64,000 nt of DNA from assembly GCA_008694505.1 (NCBI GenBank), contig VZDJ01007749.1:4926941-4990940 (forward strand), read 5' to 3'. A model generated the notes under the pieces. That model ran no database searches. It had not been told where the DNA came from and saw only the letters and a program-made list of their open reading frames with translations. The position numbers and the translations under genes are program-made. This document shows positions 24,054 to 36,772 of this stretch, piece after piece. Source of the stretch: Cyanoderma ruficeps. Taxonomy: Eukaryota; Chordata; Aves; Passeriformes; Timaliidae. The first letter of the stretch is position 1. Every line of letters starts with the position of its first letter.

Positions 24054-26639
24054 CTGAAACGACAAACATTTTAAAAATCAGCACTTACAGCTAACAATTC
24101 CCAGAATACACTGAAGGGAATCTGCCCACCTTCAGGCCACCCTTAATCACAATTATGGACTGCTCCATGTTTTCAGCACCTCTGTGGCAGTCCTCAGCTC
24201 TGGTGGTGTGGGAGCTGTAACCCCACAGCCAAGGTGGTGTGCAAGTTGACCCACCCCCTTTCTCTGCCTAACACTGTAGACTGGTTTTCTAGCAGCAGCA
24301 GCAGCAAGGTGAACACTGGGCATGTTCAAAAAGCCTTGCAAAATACAGCAACAACAGTTGCAGAGACCTTGGAGACAGCAGGATAAACCATGAGAGTCAT
24401 GTCGAGATGAGACACCCCCTCGTGTGTATCACACCCCAGAAAAAACAACTGGAAGCCTGTGTTTGTAGGCTTGAAACACTTCAAAAAACAGTAGCTCTGC
24501 ATGAAGACTTGAATCAGCTGAGTGGGGAAGGCTCAACATCACCACTTTTTCTTCTGCGGCACCTGAACTGTTACCACAGTTACTCCTGCAGTCACCTGCC
24601 CTGAGCTCTAACCCCTCCAGTCCCTCTGGGCCCTCAAATCACCAAAGTTCTCAAAGCCACACTGATAAAAATCCACTTCCTCAGTGACTGAGCATTAAGT
24701 GATTCTTCCTGAGCACAGAACCGGCCACAGAGGCTCCGTTTGCAGCCTCAGCTAACATCAGTAACTAGAAACAAAGCAAGGTGGCCTTTGAGAACGTTCT
24801 GAACTCACACTGCAAACAGTTTTTATTGTACAGTGATTTGTGCTAATGGTCAACAACCTCCTTCACTACAAATACTTTCTGAAACTCCTGTTCCAGAGTG
24901 GATCTCATCACAGATTGACCCTTTTTGTCTAACAAACTGCAACCTTCTGACCACAGCAGCAGTGTCGCAGCACATCTCTCTGCTGAGCAGCCCCAAAAGC
25001 ACCAGAGAAGCTGCCACAGGCAGCAGGTCCACACTCAATGTATCAACAACGTGCTCTTGCAAAAGGCAAGACCACTCAGTACCTGGCTGAGGAACACACA
25101 CCCACCTCCCACAGCTCTTGCTCTTCCTTCAGCTTCCCAGCAAGCCCAATTACAAAACTGCTGAAGCTGAATCTCTGCCAAATTAACAGGAAGGTACTTG
25201 TGTCACCACAATGGGGCCTATATAAACCCCTCTGTAACCAAATTTACTGCCATGGATGGGAGAAGACTGCCTTTGAAGATCCTTTAAGGAAAGGGCGAGA
25301 GCAACTCCTGGCTGCAGTGACATCCCTTCTCTTCCATTTCACTGGATGTCACAGAGCCTAGGAAGGCAAAACTGGGCAATTTTATTATCAGCAGCAATCG
25401 CATATGGTGTCTCTGAGCTAATTAAAAGGCAGAAGCTAATCTGCTTTAAATAATCAGATATTAATTTAATCTTCTGGAGGTTTTGCCAGTTCCCCTGGTT
25501 TTGGCCTTTTTTACTGAAGTTTTCTCAGGTGTGAGTTCCACATCACATTTTTGTGCTGCTTTTTAGGCGAACTATAATGCTTTTTTGAAGGCTGAGGTTA
25601 ATTTTAATATTTGCATAAGGCACATTCCCAAAAGCCACCAGAAACAAGAAATGCATGTTAAGGATGCAAACACCTCCAGAAACGCAACAACGCAAAGAGC
25701 TAACCAAAGGATAAATTCAAATGACACAGGTCTTAAATGCTATAAACTCATAAAATAAACCAATTCTCAACACTTCAGCAGAACTCAACCTCAGTTTCCA
25801 ACACACAGGTACACTGTGAATGAGCTCAATGTCCTTGAAGTTCGGTTCCTGAGGTTCATCCCAGCTGCCAATAACACCATCTGAAACACTGTTCCCCAGG
25901 GATGGTATTGGGGTGGTAAACGAGAGCTTCCTCCCGTTTCATAGAAAGGGATGGTCAGGTGCAACACCAACGAGTAATCCCCTCCCTTGCAGGTTCTCCT
26001 CCCCTGCACTCGATACTGCTGAGAGCACACTTCAAGACCTGTGTCCAGTTCTGGGCCCCTCACTGCAAGAAGGACATGGAGGTGCTGGAGAGAGTCCAGA
26101 GCAGGGCACTGGAGCTCGGGGTGTCCAGCCTGGAGCAGGGCAGGCTCAGGAGTGACCTTATCCTTCCCTACAGCGGCTTGACAGGAGGGTGCGGCCGGCT
26201 GAGGGCCGGGCTCTTCTCCCACGCAACCTCCACACAGGCTTAAGCTGTGCTAAGGGAAATTTAGGTGGGACATTAGAAGAAATTTCTTTATAGAAAGAGT
26301 GATTAGACATTGGAAAGGGGTGCCCAGAGAGGTGTTGGAGTCACCATCCCTGTTAGTGCTCAAAAAATAAGTAGACGTGGCACTTAGTGCTATCTATGGT
26401 CTACTTAACATGGCTATGTTGGGTCACAGATCGGACTCGATATACTCGGAGGTCTTTTCCAACCTAATCGATTCTGCGATTCTGTAATTGTCGCCTCCCC
26501 CGTGCAGCCACCAGCGAACCCTTCCCAGCCCGACACCGCCCGCCGCCCCCGCCGGGCTGCGCGCAGCTGGAGCCGCCTCCTGAGCGCCGCTCCTGAGTCC
26601 GAGCTGCGTATCCTTCCCTCCCGGCCCGGGCTGTCCCAC
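24054..26639 (-). other. SRP9: SRP9 intron 1
   Basis: The intron is 2586 bp long, from donor AAG|gtggga to acceptor cgtttcag. It holds a CR1 element near its 5' end (about 25990-26487). I see no exon in the remainder. Confidence 0.92.
25990..26487 (+). mobile_element. CR1 LINE fragment in SRP9 intron 1
   Basis: CR1 landmarks appear in order: gtgtccagttctgggcccct at about 26040, ggagagagtccagagcaggg at about 26089, tgcccagagaggtgttggag at about 26320, and the tail ggactcgatatactcggagg, then cttttccaacctaatcgattctgcgattctg. It is antisense to SRP9 and ends only about 150 bp from the exon 1 donor. The left edge is approximate. Confidence 0.9.
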
Positions 26640-27180
26640 CTTCATGGGGTCGGCGAGGTAGAGCTTCTCGGCGGCGCGGGTGAACTCCTCCCAGGCCTGG
26701 AAGTGCGGCATGGCCGGGCCCGCTCGGCTCCCCGCGGCCGCGGCAAGATGGCGCCGGAGGCGGGCGGGCGGACGTGCGGCTGAGACGCCGCCTGCCATTG
26801 GCCCGCGGGGCAGCTCCGGCCAATCGCGGGGCGCGTCACTCAGGGCTCCTGGCCCCGCCAGCCGTGCGCTCCCGCCACAGCGACCCCTGCAGGAGCGGCG
26901 GAATGGGGCCGGCGCTCCCCGCCCGCCTCGCAGCGAGAGGCGCTCGGTGCCGGCCGGGCCGGGAGACCGTGGGTGGCGGGTTCGAGCCCCGCCGCTGGCG
27001 GAGCGTCCGCCCGCCCCGGGGCTGGCACCGGCGGGGCTCGGCCAGGCCAGGCCAGGTGCGGGCTGTCTCCGCGATAACTTCGCGCCCTGAGGCCACGAGG
27101 GAGGCTGGGGACGCGGATGGGCCAGCGCGGAGCCTGGGGTGAGGCGGCAGGGGAGGGCGAGCCGCGCACCTGCGGTGTTC
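26488..27180 (-). promoter_or_regulatory. SRP9: CpG island, SRP9 promoter
   Basis: A CpG-rich block covers SRP9 exon 1 and about 470 bp upstream. It contains ATTGG at 26797-26801 and CCAAT at 26820-26824, two CCAAT boxes in opposite orientation 85-110 bp upstream of the start codon, consistent with NF-Y control of a TATA-less housekeeping promoter. A YY1-like AAGATGGCG lies at 26745-26753 on the plus strand, between the boxes and the ATG. The island extends well to the right, so a divergent non-coding transcript is possible. Confidence 0.85.
26640..26711 (-). CDS. SRP9: Signal recognition particle 9 kDa protein, exon 1 (24 codons)
   Basis: The start codon is at 26709-26711. The exon encodes [20 protein letters not shown], then DPMK, before the donor AAG|gtggga. 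This is the N-terminal helix of SRP9, with the conserved WEEF and LYLADP segments. It joins exon 2 in phase 0. The start is chosen because it gives the family's normal N-terminus and length. The exon sits inside the CpG island, so the promoter is immediately upstream. Confidence 0.97.
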
Positions 27181-30100
27181 TCTGTTTGCTCGGCCGGCCC
27201 TCCCAGCTGAGGCAATCCCCGGGTTTTCCCAGGATGGAAGAGCCTGCGATAAACTGGAGATTGGCTTCGTGTAGAACAAAAAGGATGTGTGGGAGCCCCT
27301 CGCTGCCTTCCCTGGTCTGCCTTGCTGAGGCATTTCTAAACTAAAGCTGCTCTTTGGCAACGAGGCTGAATAGCACAGAATAAAATTATGAAATGTCTTG
27401 GGGAACTCTGCGTTTCAGTCCTCTGTGCGTAAAGCTTTTACATAAAGCTGACTTAAAAATCCCCTTCAAAAATGAAATGAGGAAGGAAAAAAAGATCCAA
27501 GATTTCTCCCGTTGTTTTAAAATCCCACTGCCTGCAAAGATTTTTGTGCCTTTGTAGCACAAAGCTTGTAGCCAGACACAGAGCTAAGCTGTGCTCATGT
27601 CACACGACTTGTGCAACTGCTGAGTGACAATAAGCACGTAAAATTTGCAGTCTCTTCTCTATTTCACAGGGATTCAGTGAAAACCCAAAAGCTCCTGATA
27701 ATGATTCACAGCTCCAAGTTTTACTGAACAACTTGAAGCTCATCTGCGTGGCTAAACAAATAAACTTGAAGATTTAGGACAGATCTGCATTTGAGGGGCA
27801 CAAATTATGCAGGCTATTGCAGTCTCCACTAGCAACATGGGAAAATACTATAGCTGCAGGCTTTTTTTGGCCACAAAAGGCACAGTACGTGTAAGAGAGA
27901 ATGAAGAAATGTGGCACAGAAATAAAAGGGTAGATGGGAGGTAAGGGGAGAAAAACTAGAATGAAATTCCATGAGTCAGTAAAGCAGAAAATAATTATTA
28001 CTGTGGGGATCTACTCTGAAAAAGTCTACAGTGATAAGGCTGACAAACTTCATAAATTATGACTTGTGGGTGTTATGTGGTCTAAACAATTCTGGTAAAG
28101 GGGTTTGCACCTATGAGTGGAGGCTACGGAGGGTGGAAAGATTTAAGGATTTTTTTTTCTTTCTTTCCAGACCTGCTCACAGGGTTTAGACACTGATGTG
28201 TCACAGAACCCAGCTTCAGAAAGAGTTGTCTGTCAGAGATGCTGGGAAACAACAGATTATCAGGTGATAGTTATATGTACAGGGCCTAAAGCAATCATCC
28301 CAAACACAGAACCTAACCTGGACAGAGTGGTTCTCTACTCTCCTCGGGTTTGGGTAGCTGTTTATAACAGTAGAGTAGGGATTGCATTTGGTAGTGTTGT
28401 ACAGACATGTAAGGGATGTAAACACATGGAAAGAAAAGGTGTGGGGATCACAAACCCTGTAACATTTTGCAGAACCATCTTTCACCAAATTTGGGTCCAG
28501 GTTTTCAAGTGGGATATGGCTCCTCTGAAACAGCCTCAGTTTTGGGCTGTCCTGTCATAAGCACTTTACAGAGGATTTTAGTTTTGACTCAAATGTTGAG
28601 GATCTTTTATGTGTTCTTTGACACAGAAGTGGTTTAGGAGCTTGCCAATGCCCAGCCATTAGCCCTGCAGTTGAGCTAATGCAACAGAGCAAGATTAGAA
28701 CACAAACCCATTGTGGTGGGGTTTTTTTCCATAACCTAGATTATTTCTATGATCCATTTTAGGATACAGCTTCTAAAACTGTTCTATAGGCACAGTTTTG
28801 GAGGTGACAAACTGCAGCAGCCAGGGCAAGGAACAGAGAGGGATTTCGTAACTGGCCTTGCCTCTGAGGGAAATGGGATGTGTCACTATGGCAGTTCTAT
28901 ACAGCCTGATACAGCTCTGCATAGCCTGTTCCTGGCTGCATATCCTAAGGATTTTGTCATCCCTGCCACTGCCATCACCAGCTATGGCCCCATGTTGTGC
29001 TGCCACAGCTGTTTGTAACTCTGCACTGGGGATTGAACCAATGCTGGGATGAAAAGCAGCACCATTTTTAGTAACACTTTTTGTTTTACAGAGATGAGTT
29101 TGGTTTTCTAGTTTACTGTGTGGCCTTATGTACTCTTGTGTTGACACAGCTGTTGAAAATGTACCTTTTTTTGGTGGCAAGAGAGAATATGGGAATTCCT
29201 ACTGTTTTTGCTGGATTGCCACCAAAAATGAGGGGCTGTGTGTGAAACCACCCCCACTGCCTGTTCCCCTGAAAGCAGGGCCGGTTGCTGAACTCTCCAC
29301 AATTAAGAAGAGAAGCTATTCCTTGAGCCCCAGGGAATGTCTGATACCTGTAGTTAATGCACTGCTTCGCTCTGTTGTTCTCCTTTTGCCTGGAGAACAG
29401 AACATTTTCTTGACATGTTTGGAAAGTAAGTCAGACCAGTGCAGCTATTCAGCTGTAAGTTGTATTTGATGTATGTCCAAAACTGTATTTTTCAAGTGAG
29501 TTCCAGTGAGTGCAGTAACAGTAGAAATCCTTCAATGGTCTTTTTGTTTAGTGAAATAAAATGAACAGTTGTTTATCACTGTGTGGAGTGTTTGGTATGC
29601 AGCCAATAATAATTTAGTAGTTAGTAAGAATTCTGCTAAAACATACATACTTATCTTGCTTTCTTTTCTTGAGTTCCTGCTTTCTGCCATGCAAGAAATC
29701 ATTCCAACGGTCTTAACGGCCCATTCCATCACTTGCAAGTGAAATCTGGAATGCTGTAAAACCTCATTTACCCTTTCCTCAGTCTGTCTTTGTATATCCT
29801 TGCTGTATTCCCTAGACCACCTTAGATAACGTCTTTTTTTGCTTGGATTTAAGGCCGTAAAAAGCTATGAAGCAATAATGTAAGTACTTGTGTGATGAAG
29901 ACTTTTCATGTGGTTTTTCCTCAGGCCTTTTCCCCTCATCCAACCTGTATGTACATGATTAATGGTCTCCCTTTGATCAAGCTCCTACATGCATTGCCGC
30001 TGCAAGTTCTGCTTCGTAAAGTTGTGTTCAGGCATCTGGATTGCACATGGTGGTTTCTTCAGGTTTTTTATCTAGTGTCTTCCTTTGCATTAATGACAAA

Positions 30101-33100
30101 CTGAAATAAAGTAGTAGAGAAGACATTGCATTAGATCTTAAAATATCATCCATGGAGATGTTACAACTCCTGCAAAGTTCATGGAAGTTGCAGCTGCTTA
30201 GCATCACTCAGGGTCAGACATTTGGTTTCCTGTTCTTCACATTAATGTTTTTCTTCTATCTAAAGCAGGTAAGCAGGTGCCATATTCTTTTTTTTTTTTT
30301 TTAATTATTTTTTTTCCCTGGATAAGGAATTCAGATAAGAGTATTAAATTCATTAAAATATTTCTCTGTCACCGTGACATACTCCTGGTGGGTAAAACAA
30401 GCTGGTCTTCCCAGCTACAAGAAGCTTTGTATAGAACACTGTGCTTTATCATGCTAAGTTGTGGATTAGATGGGAAACAATGGGATGGGACAAAGTGATC
30501 TCAGTTATGCTGCTCTAAATCCAGTGTCATTCCATCTATTTCATTGGAATTTATTTTTTTGGTTTTTGTATCTGTAACAGTATAATTAAGAGCAGACTTT
30601 GGTGCCGGGATGATAATCCTGTTCTTGGACCGGGAGCAACATAAAGTCAGCCCAGTAATTCAGGTCTGCAAAAGTGCTAATGAGGAGTTAGTTACAAGGC
30701 AATTATTACTGCCAAGAATGCTTAATGCTTCAAGGAGATATAGTTGCTTCTTTCAAAATAGCTTCAACCCAGCCCTTAGCAAAGTTAAGGAGAATCCCAG
30801 GCATTGTGATTATACATTCCGTTCTTGTGTGTGTGTATGGTCTAAACCAGTCTGGGATTTGTACTGATGCAGACTTGAATCACACGGGGCTATTTTTCCT
30901 TTGAAAGGGCATTTATGTGCATAGGGATGCAGATAAATCTTGAATACACTGAGATCCGTGGTCTCGACATCTCACTGGCTTCTGAGTCTCTGTGGCCATG
31001 AGAACCGAGCCTGCAGTGAGAAGCAGTTTGTGCTCCTGGATGGGTTATAACACGCCACACTGAGCCACAGGTTTCACTCCACAGCTCCTGAAGGAGCACA
31101 AAGTATGTGGCTGCTTTCTAGGGGTTTTATGTTTTACACAGCTTGGCTGAAGGTTTTGCCAGGTTGAGCCATACACAGTTAATTACATCAATGCCAGTTT
31201 TCTATTCTTTCAGACACAATCATCTTACAGAATGACTCAGGCTCATATTGTCCTAACAGGATAATTAAATATTGGTGACACTGTTGTTAAAAGACAGTTC
31301 ATGGCAGCTAAAGCTGTATGTGGGCAGCAGAATTCCAGGGCCCTGTCCTGGTGCCTGTCACAGCCGAGTCACAGCTTCAGGGCAGGGTGAAACCCGGATG
31401 CCTGTTACTGTCCTCGTTCCTTTTCCTCAATGCCCCTCCTCCTGTGAAAGGAGCACACTCCAACCACATCCCTGATCAGGGCACACTGATCTACACTTGC
31501 CAGACATTTGAGAAATGACCTTGCCTAAGGCAGTATTGTTTCCTAGTTTGCTTTAACCGTCAAAAAATACGTCATTTAATACGGCCTCACCTCGCTTTGT
31601 TAGGGAATGTATGTATGTGGATGGCAATAGCCATTACTCTGGCAGGAGAGTCATCCCTGCCTATGGCTGTGTTCTTCTATCCTGATCAAAAACTGCCCTT
31701 TCATTTTTGGATGCTGTTCTGACAGTGTTCTTGTTAAGCTGCTCAGTTTTGATAGCTGGAGAGATTCATCCCTTCCTGTTAAGTGGTCACTTCAGTTCCT
31801 TCAGCATAACAAGGTATTCAAATGAATGTGCTGTCATGCAGGAGACATATGTTAAAGGGCAGCCTCTCTGCTGTCACCATGCTGGCTGTTGAGATTTGAG
31901 AATGAAATAGCAGTCCTAGTGATGGCCTTCAGGGAAAAGAGGAGCACATCTGGTACCCAGCTCATGAACCGGCATTTGAAGCACTCTGGAAGCAGACAGA
32001 CACTCTTAGCATTAACTGCTCATAGATTTTGTATCACCATTACGTGAAGTTTCTGAGCCTGCTTAAGATGGGCTTAGATCATCTGCTGGCACACACTGCA
32101 AGTACATCGATTTCTTACATTAATCTTTAAGCAGCAAAGCTTTTTATTTGATAGGCATGACTTAAGGCTGGTTTACCTGTGCTGTTCATGCTGCCGTGGC
32201 TGACGTAATTGAGGAGTACAAAGCACCAGGAGAGGCAAGAGAGATTAGATGCTTGCAGTGATACCTTCCCAAGTCCTCTGGAGCTGTGTAACTGCAGCTG
32301 AGGTGGCAGGGCTTTCTGAATTTTTAACTTAAGTTGACTTCTAATTCTGAGCTACATGTCTGAGCCTGGACCAGATGGAAATTGCCTCCTCCTCAGTTCA
32401 GCCTACAGAAAGGGAGACAGAGCAGCTGTAATGCTGAGGCCTGAACTTTCCTGGCAGGTGAACCCTATTGACTTCTTGCTCAAGTGAGAGTAACAGGCTT
32501 CCCCTTCTCCCTGTGCAGTTGTGAGAGCAGCAACCTGCAGCTGGTAGGAAACAGTAGCTTTCACTGTTTGCAAAGAAAATCCATGCCTGTCCCTGAATCC
32601 GCACAGCCTCATTTGAGTGGACTCTTGATTTAGCTGTGGCAGTACAAGAGCTGGTAGTCACAGCTACTTGAGTCACAGCCTTTTCCCAGGAATTAATGCC
32701 CTCTCAGGATGTGTTTGCAGAAATGCATGTGTAAGTACCCCTCAACCCACTTCAATCAAACTGGGCTAGCAAAAACCTCCCACTTAATCCATTTAAGTCT
32801 GGCCCAGGTTGACCGAAGTAGCTGAGGGGGTGTCCACACGAGCCTACTCTGCAGGCAGATCTCAAGAGGTGGTAATTTCCACAAGTAGGACGGGCTGAGC
32901 AGGGGGAGTGGATCTGAATCAGCAGCTTCTCCCATCCCCTGGGCTGCAGGCAGAGGAGGACTCCAGCACATGGGCCCGCTGGGTAGGCTGGCTGGCACAG
33001 CTTGGGAAGCTGCCATGGAGCAGCTCTTTCCCCATATGCCCCTTCCCAGAGTTACAGCAGGAGAAGAGCTTTGTGCCCAGCAGCAGTGGCCAAGAATGTG

Positions 33101-34825
33101 CGGCAGAATAAAGACCCTGCAAGCTCCTCAAGCTCCCCTGTTCAAGTCTTTGTCCTTGATCAAGTGCTGGTGAGGGTAGAGGTCCAAATTATGGTCAAAT
33201 TAGCATCAAAATGGATGCTTGACATTTGTGTTGCCAATTCCTGGAACAACTGCAAGGACACAACATTCCTTGGATGTCTGGAGTATGGCAGCTTCCTCTG
33301 AGAGGTGTCTGATCCAGAGCTTTTTAGTACTGGGCTCACAGACCCACATAAAGCATACACAAGAGCTGGGATCAGTGCTGGGAAGGGCTTCCTTGCTTCC
33401 TACATAGTGCTGCTGTTAAGACCCTTGTCATGGAGGTTGCAAGGATTTACCTGACCCTTTAGTTGGCTTGGGTCTGCAGAGGAATTTGAACTTCAAATCT
33501 CTAAGGTTAGTGTTTTCACAAGATTTGGATTAGATTAAAAATATGAAAGGAGATCTAGGTGGTGTTTAGGAGTGGGGGCAGGGAGAATATCTGCATAAAT
33601 TCCATGCCACGGCTGTAACTTTATGTTAAAGGGATAGCTCCTAACAAGACTTATAATGTGTCCTAACCATTGCGTTCATGCTGAGGTGTTTTTCTCTCTC
33701 CATTAGCAACTTTTACTGATCTCATTTCTTTAATGAGTAATAAGTAAGTCAAAGGTTGAGGGGATCTTCCTTCTTCAGGAATTACTGACAAAGTTCCCCT
33801 TTCTTTTAGGTGGGGCAGAAGGTTAGAGGTCCCACAGATACCAGAAACACTTATGCAAGGGATGTGAATGAGGAGGAAATACTCACTGCTCTCACTGTTT
33901 TAGGGCTTGGAGAAAGATGACAAGCCTTCAGGCAATTCCCAGCCTGCTACCATGCTCCTGCTTTGTCTCCCTGCCTCTTACCCACTCCTGGCTGGGAGGG
34001 ACAGGAACTGGGAATGGTAGTTGCATACTTTCTGATGAATCTCTGGCCAGATCTCTCTGTATAAAAGATTCAGCCAATCTGTGTCCCCTTTATGCAGCAC
34101 AAAGAGATGAGGCAGGGCAGTGCAGTTGCTCATACATATTTCAAATATTTTCTTTTTTTTTCCTTTGAGTTGTTTTCACTTTTAGTTTAAAACAGGGTAA
34201 AACTGGCTGCCCTAAAGCTATCTCCTCTTCTGTATAGTTTATTCTTGTTGATTTAAAAGCAAGAACCATGAGAAAGATTTGCCAGTGTAGCATTTGCTAT
34301 GCAACATTTACATGCAGCTGCTTTGAACTAAATTCCCAGCAGAAGTGAAAGGATTTTGAGGCTTCCAGATCTTAGCAGACTACTGGTTTTTTGCAGACAG
34401 AAATCTGTATCATATGTACTTCTCCAGAGATCCCTCCCAGCCAGCTAGGACTGTACTATCCTTCTGCTACCCCACTGAGACATATACATATTACCAGCTT
34501 TTGGGAGGGAATCTTTCTGGACCTAGAAAGTTAATTAGCTTTGCTTAGAAATGTCTGCCACTGAAGTGACTGATTACTTTTTGGAGGGAAGGAAAACTCT
34601 TGTCTCTAGAGTTGAAAACAGCAAAAGCTTGCAAATTCGTGTGTATTTTGGTGCTTATTTCTCTTCTGTGGGGCAACACTTTTCTCCATATGTGGGGAAA
34701 ATTTTTTAACTGTTCTATTTCAGTTCTGGAATTGTAGGTTGAATGATAAATCTAATCTTACATATCAAGAATATGATCAGGAGTATTTGAAGGCCATTTG
34801 CACATCAATGCTGGTATTTTCAGGT
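27181..34825. other. SRP9-ENAH intergenic sequence, left part
   Basis: No gene is supported in this 7.6 kb. Open frames of 80-135 codons (for example 28198-28560 plus and 28773-29180 minus) are unrecognised and lack a consistent splice context. A T run near 30287-30313 is the only marked low-complexity tract. Confidence 0.5.
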
Positions 34826-35400
34826 AAAATAGTCTTGCCCTACCTGCTTCCAGCCTGGCCAGTTCCACAGAAGCTGAGAATCTGTTGACTCTGATAGTTT
34901 TTTTTAGGCAATGAAACCATGGTCTGATCCAGGGCCAGAGCAGTAAACAAATGGTTTGCTGTTTGGACATGTAAGGTAACTGGCTCAATGAAGGGAATGC
35001 AGGCTGCCTTAAGGTGAGGTGAAGAAGTCTCCTGTGTCCACTCAGGAACCTCCTCACTCCTTGGTGGCGGTGACAACTTCAGCGAGCGGATGCTTTTCTC
35101 CTTAGGAGCAGGATCAGTTTGATGTCCCATAAATCTTATTAGGTATTCTGTTCATTCTTCAGAGAAGTATCATGAGGGTTAATTATGTCTCTGCTCTGAC
35201 TCAGACAGTGATTTTGTGCCAGAGGATTCTGGCAGTAAGTATAATCCTAGTGATACCCTCAGTGAGGAAACCATTGTTAGCGATGTTGATGAGGAAGCGC
35301 TAATGGAAGCTGAACCAGAGCCTGATATAGAAACTGAGAGACCTAAGGCAAACAAAGAGGTTGGAAACCTGGCTGTTTTCAGCCTTCCACAGCAGATCTG
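34826..35400. other. Unassigned coding-like segments on both strands
   Basis: A minus-strand open frame (about 34840-35154) has a protein-like composition with several SPPP, PEW and EP motifs but no recognised domain. To its right, a plus-strand frame ending at 35400 is strongly acidic (about one third D/E), with SDSDFVPEDS near its start, and is preceded by a plausible acceptor (ctctgctctgactcag). I recognise neither. They may be chance, an old pseudogene, or exons of an unknown transcript. Confidence 0.2.
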
Positions 35401-36734
35401 ATGAAAAATAACTCATTGTCTTCTTCCCCCTTGCACCTCCCCATCAGAACTCAGGCTGCAAGAATGGCTCTCCTGGGGCTGAGCTGTGCTGGAGGGAGGG
35501 AGGAGCTATGCTGCTCAAGTCCTGGTGCCGACTGGCATTCCCTAGGGAAGATGTGCGGCAAGGAGCAGGTTTCAAACAGAGTGTTTCCTCTGTAAAACTG
35601 GGTTGCCAGATGGGGGCTGAGGGCCTTGCTCTGCCCAGGCTCCAGCGAGGCATTGCTCCAGAGCCAGTTGGCACCGTGAATTGTAAGTACATTGGCCATG
35701 TTACTCTATTTAGGACCAGTGCTCTGGAGTTAGATGAATGCATGAATAAAACATATTTTCCACACTGCTTTTCTCTCTCTCAGTATTTATAAACTCATGA
35801 TAAAGACTGGGGATATTTACTTGCTTGTAACTGTGCTGAGGAGGGCAGAAGGGCTCCCTGCACCAGCACACAGACCTAAGCACAACTTAGTCCTTTAAGA
35901 TTTTCCCTTGTCCCAGAGAGATTATTTTCCTCTGCCGGTGGTTTCCAAGGCCCATACAATGTTTAAACACATACAATGACATAGGATAGATAGCTATTTT
36001 CCATACATGGCCTTGTATGGTTGTTCAGCAGGAAGCAGTAATTGCCTTAAGACAGTAGTGAAAGGGGTTCTGTTCTGCTCTCCAAAAGAGAAGCAGGCAG
36101 GATTATCTTGGGTCACATCTTTCTTCTGTTTGTCAAACCCTGAAACCAGACATCTGAGTTGTTTCAGTCTGTGACCTTACCCTGTGCTTCCTGAGGATCT
36201 CACAGCTTTCAGTTGTCCCTAGTTTATATGCAGGATTCTTCAGCCCCCCTGGCAATCTGCATTCTTTCTCGAGCTTTTTTCTGCTATCTTGGGCCCTTGG
36301 GAGGTCACAGCCTTGTCTTGGTTTGTATGTGGCCACTCCAATAATTCACTGCCTTAGTCTGGATCCCTCTGTGAACAGGCTTAAAGGTATTCTTGTTCTT
36401 CTCTGATGTTTCTTGATGCTATTCAACCGGTACAGTGTTCTTTCAACTTGCATCCTTCCTGGATGCCTCCAGAAGCACTACAGCAGGCTCCAAGTTTCCT
36501 GACACTGTGGCCCCTTATAGCAACCAGCAGCTTACACATTTGCCATTCAGCTCACAATCTGCTTCACTGTTTCTGGCACCTTATAGTTGCTCTCTCATTC
36601 CCTAACAAGCTATAGCCTTCTTCAGGCTCAGCAGCTGCTCCAAGAAGGTTCCTAAGGCTGGGGAGCTTTTTTCTGAAAGCATTTTCCAGATTCTCCCTTA
36701 TGCTCTCTAGCAATGATTTTTTTTTTCTATTTCA

Positions 36735-36772
36735 TTATATGATACGTTTTTCCTTATATGATACGTTTTTCC
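36735..36772. repeat. 19-bp perfect tandem duplication
   Basis: The unit ttatatgatacgtttttcc occurs twice without mismatch, suggesting recent replication slippage. Confidence 0.9.

Noticed and set aside
23742..24065. 107-codon minus frame starting MSFQVRVVLKY
   Set aside because: This is SRP9 exon 2 plus read-through into its flanking introns; the apparent Met lies before the acceptor.
26908..27000. tRNA-like fold: perfect T-arm (gcggg-ttcgagc-cccgc, 26976-26992) with a B-box match and a 7-bp acceptor-like pairing
   Set aside because: There is no A box, D arm or anticodon arm in the required positions. In CpG-island sequence such stems arise by chance.
26424..27360. Long frames on both strands over the SRP9 CpG island, including a 263-codon minus frame
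   Set aside because: The only real coding part is SRP9 exon 1; the rest is promoter, intron and CR1 read through.
28198..28560. 120-codon plus-strand open frame with scattered cysteines
   Set aside because: No recognisable domain, and an overlapping 90-codon minus frame exists. Probably chance, though a database search would settle it.
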